From Leptospira noguchii serovar Panama str. CZ214 (GTDB lineage Bacteria > Spirochaetota > Leptospiria > Leptospirales > Leptospiraceae): a stretch of DNA of 47,664 bases. The notes under the pieces are model-generated. The model saw only the letters and a list, made by a program, of their open reading frames with translations, did no database searches and was not told the DNA's origin. Below are positions 41,710-47,664 of this stretch, in pieces. The DNA is taken from assembly GCF_000306255.2 (NCBI RefSeq), contig NZ_AKWY02000008.1, forward strand, positions 1 through 47,664, read 5' to 3'. A program made the position numbers and the translations under genes. Numbering within the stretch: position 1 is the first letter of the stretch; each line of letters starts with the position of its first letter.

Positions 41710-42006
41710 ATGCAAAACAAAGAACGATTTCGTAAAATAGTCGGGGAGTATCGGGCTACCGCATTTAGTCGTTCGGATTTTGACGGAGCGGAGACATCTC
41801 ACAAAATTGCCGACGAATTGGTGTGCTCAAAATATGAGTTTAAATTGGCGATAGATTCGGAAAAAAAGGAATGTGACGAACGATGGATTGGAATGCTTGT
41901 ACGTCGTCAAATTGACGGAAGTCTCCCCGCTTTATTGTCCGTGATTAATCGTTTTTTGTTTGTGTTTGATCCTGAAGAATATGCTCAAGGGGTTCTTAAG
42001 CTTTAA
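41710..42006 (+). CDS. Small hypothetical protein
   Basis: 98 residues, soluble, rich in charged residues, with no recognised motif. It starts 22 bases after the preceding gene and may be its operon partner. No clear ribosome binding site. Likely coding because of its position and even codon use, but function unknown. Confidence 0.55.
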   Translation: MQNKERFRKIVGEYRATAFSRSDFDGAETSHKIADELVCSKYEFKLAIDSEKKECDERWIGMLVRRQIDGSLPALLSVINRFLFVFDPEEYAQGVLKL

Positions 42007-42150
42007 TTCTATTGATAGAACGCGTCCTGAAACTTACGATAAACAACTAACGTGCCTTCGATTTTTGTCCCTTTTTATGACAGGATAAAGGAACTAAAAC
42101 TATTACCGTTGATTGAGAAAGGATTTTAAAAAGAAGAATTAGAAAGAGAA

Positions 42151-42183
42151 CCCAGAGAAACGATTTTTCTCCGGGATATTTTT

Positions 42184-42185
<2 letters not shown>
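42151..42185 (+). terminator. Probable terminator between convergent genes
   Basis: CCCAGAGAAA and TTTTCTCCGGG form an imperfect stem around CGAT, followed by ATATTTTTTT on the plus strand. It would end the 40346-42006 transcript and touches the stop codon of the convergent DUF1858 gene. Confidence 0.5.
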
Positions 42186-42411
<226 letters not shown>

Positions 42412-42517
42412 TGAATATCTCCTATCATTAAAACTCTACGGAATATTTTATTTTTGCAAATTGCGAGAAATGTTTTCCTTTGAAACAAAATGAACTCGGA
42501 ATTCCAGTATATAGACG

Positions 42518-42935
<418 letters not shown>

Positions 42936-42949
<14 letters not shown>

Positions 42950-43135
42950 AAAGGGATGTTGCAAAAAGGCAGCAGAGTGTTGTCTTTTGCTTTCAACGAA
43001 GTTGTAAAAATCATCGCTTTCGTAAAAAGGGATGTTGCCAAAAGGCAGCAGAGCATTATCTCGCGATCCATAGAAAGCGAGATTGAGTTTGTTATTCGAC
43101 TTTCAACGAAGTTGTAAAAATCATCGCTTTCGTAT
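42936..43135 (+). repeat. Tandem repeat running from inside the PTPS gene end
   Basis: Units start at 42936, 43012 and 43122 (partial) with CATCGCTTTCGTAAAAAGGG, then GATGTTGC, AAAAGGCAGCAGAG and CTTTCAACGAAGTTGTAAAA. The second unit has an extra ~35 bases with a hairpin, ATCTCGC/GCGAGAT. CAACGAAGTTG is the reverse complement of CAACTTCGTTG in the 66-bp array at 8269-8621, so the families share a module. Confidence 0.85.
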
Positions 43136-43809
43136 TTTATTATATTATAGAAATTGAAAATTTATTTATTCATATTTTTAAAGTTAGATGAATTGGTTAT
43201 AGAAAATTTTTTAAAAAAGTAAAACTAGATTGTGCTAGGTTTTAAATTTCACATAACGTGATTGTAAAATTTTAAGAAAGTATGGGTCTACAAGTTTGTT
43301 TTCTTTTTAAAATTTTTTTACGATTTAAACTGTAAAATGTAAAAACTACTACAAATTACAATTTTTAACGCAAGTTCAATGATTTGGAGTTCTCTTTTAA
43401 AAGTTGTGAGCTCTACGTAAGAAAATCTGGGTGAATAAAAAAACTCAATACAATGACTTCTTAGAGGTGTCGTTGCAGCTCGCATATTTCAAAGCTAAAA
43501 TGAACTCTCGACCTGAAATGCTTTCGTAAAAAGTGTTTCATTGAGTTCTTTCACTCCAATTCCTTCAGAATTTTTAAACTCACAGCTGTTCTCTATGGAT
43601 CGCAGTATAATAATCGCTTTCGCATTAGTTATACCGAACTCACGTTAAAAGTAATAATTCCTACGACGTTTTATTTTAAAAAACCAAACATCTAACTCGG
43701 GTGTTTTTACTCTCGACAAGAATACTATAATCATTTTCTGAAAGTTAGATTGGATCTTCCTCAAAAAGAGCAGCCTATTTTGAGTTAGGTTCAAACGTTC
43801 CTTTATACT
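43136..43809. other. Intergenic mosaic of repeat fragments
   Basis: No supported gene. Fragments include AAATGCTTTCGTAAAAAGTG near 43520, CTCTATGGATCGCAG near 43593, CGAACTCACGTTAAAAG near 43630, and a degenerate short-repeat core near 43340. A 61-codon frame on the minus strand (43645-43830) runs into the MITE-like element and is rejected. Confidence 0.55.
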
Positions 43810-43910
43810 AGAGTTTTTGAAAAATTTCATAATTCAGATTGATAAAACTGTTTCAATCGACTATTTTTATAAAACAGAAATAGATGAAGAATTAATTTTT
43901 CAATAACTCT
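43810..43910 (+). mobile_element. MITE-like element, copy 3
   Basis: 101 bp. The left end AGAGTTTTTGAAAAATT and the inverted right end (AATTTTTCAATAACTCT) match at 16 of 17 positions, the best inverted repeat of the three copies. Flanks are ACT and AAT. The body shares TTCAGATT, CTGTTTCAATCGAC-like and AGAAATAGAT blocks with the copy at 30483-30571. The left end is identical to the inverted right end of the decayed IS at 6271-6287. Confidence 0.8.
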
Positions 43911-44000
43911 AATAAGAATTTGTATTACTGTTACTCTATTATAATATTTGAATAATCTATATGGTTTATTTTTTCAATTAGAAAGAATGATCGATCGATT

Positions 44001-45005
<1,005 letters not shown>

Positions 45006-45033
45006 ACTGATTTCCTAATTTAGATTTTATGAA

Positions 45034-46863
<1,830 letters not shown>

Positions 46864-47364
46864 TTTGACCCTCCTTAAAAATTTTTTACCAAAAAATAGG
46901 TTTTTATTTTCTAAGTCAATACTTTATTCGTTATATTGGAATTTTATCTTTTATATGAAAAAAATACTATTATATTGAAAAATTTTTAATTTAAAAAAGA
47001 AAAATTCTGTTTTATTTGAATTTTAATGAATCTGATAAAATTCTCATTTTAAAAAAGAAATTTTTATTATAAGTTAAATATGTCTTAATTTTGGTAAATG
47101 AGATGATTTGTGTTTTATTCTAAAATCAAATTTTACTTTTTGTAAAAAGAAATTTAATTTTAAGGTTCGGATTTAAAAAATCCGTTTTATAGAATCTGAT
47201 TTTTCTATAAAAAAATGTGGGAACTCAATGAATTGCTTCCCATGGGTTGCAATTTCAGGTGGAGAAGTTCGGAAGACTTTTCTCTATCAGAAAAACATAC
47301 TTTTTGCAAGTAAAAAGACTCATTCTTGTCGGAACACTTGAAAAATGTGTGTTTTTGAGCCCAC
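46864..47364. other. AT-rich spacer upstream of the porin operon
   Basis: No gene seen. Very AT-rich, including the region where the porin operon promoter must lie; I cannot place -10 and -35 boxes with confidence. One reverse core, TGTGGGAACTCAAT, lies at 47216-47229. Confidence 0.55.

Positions 47365-47664
<300 letters not shown>

Noticed and set aside
43645..43830. 61-codon reverse frame
   Set aside because: It starts inside a MITE-like element and shows no protein-like features.

Overview
The window is chromosomal DNA of a pathogenic Leptospira. A low-GC member of the L. interrogans / kirschneri / noguchii group is most likely, but the species is an inference. The grounds are the AT-rich composition (about one third G+C, lower between genes), two paralogous families typical of leptospires (DUF1564 and DUF1574), a spirochaete-style protein set, frequent TTG starts and long intergenic stretches full of short dispersed repeats. 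I see no tRNA, rRNA or CRISPR array.

Layout. (1) 1-6.5 kb is accessory: the N-terminal end of an IS630-type transposase, a TMEM43-like membrane protein, a decayed DUF1761 gene, an operon for an outer-membrane barrel plus a FecR protein with a haem-like CxxCH motif, and a decayed IS5-type element. (2) 6.5-11 kb carries corA, two large tandem repeat arrays, a TetR regulator paired with an aldolase/citrate-lyase-like gene, and divergent lepB. (3) 11-19 kb is the complete F-type ATP synthase locus: atpZ, a 43-bp repeat array, an atpI-position membrane gene, then atpB-E-F-H-A-G-D-C. (4) 19-24.8 kb is a probable operon with an SLBB protein, a very acidic repeat protein, a two-GAF protein with a degenerate GGDEF-like end, and an MBOAT acyltransferase. 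A DUF1574 SGNH-like protein follows after 660 empty bases. (5) 26.6-32.2 kb is accessory: dispersed repeats, DUF1564, an AlkD-like gene bracketed by ~300-bp direct repeats, a secreted Hcp-fold protein and a frameshifted DUF6984 gene. (6) 32.3-42 kb is the rod-shape region: ppx/gppA divergent from mreB-mreC-mreD-mrdA-rodA, then three unknown genes. (7) 42-47.7 kb has a DUF1858 protein, a PTPS-III-like pterin enzyme, more repeats, and a sulfate-binding protein behind a large porin.

The most interesting content lies between the genes. First, three short elements (230-325, 30483-30571, 43810-43910) share ~17-bp terminal inverted repeats with the dead IS5-type element at 5414-6287, and two of them are flanked by an AAT duplication. 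They look like a MITE family mobilised by that IS. Second, a ~46-bp unit with the core TAGTTCCCAC (reverse GTGGGAACTA) occurs singly, as dimers in both orientations and as two tandem arrays, almost only between genes. Third, a larger modular repeat ending in a strong TCCGGCTGC/GCAGCCGGA hairpin occurs at least four times. Several repeats run exactly up to, or into, gene 3' ends and in places supply the stop codon.
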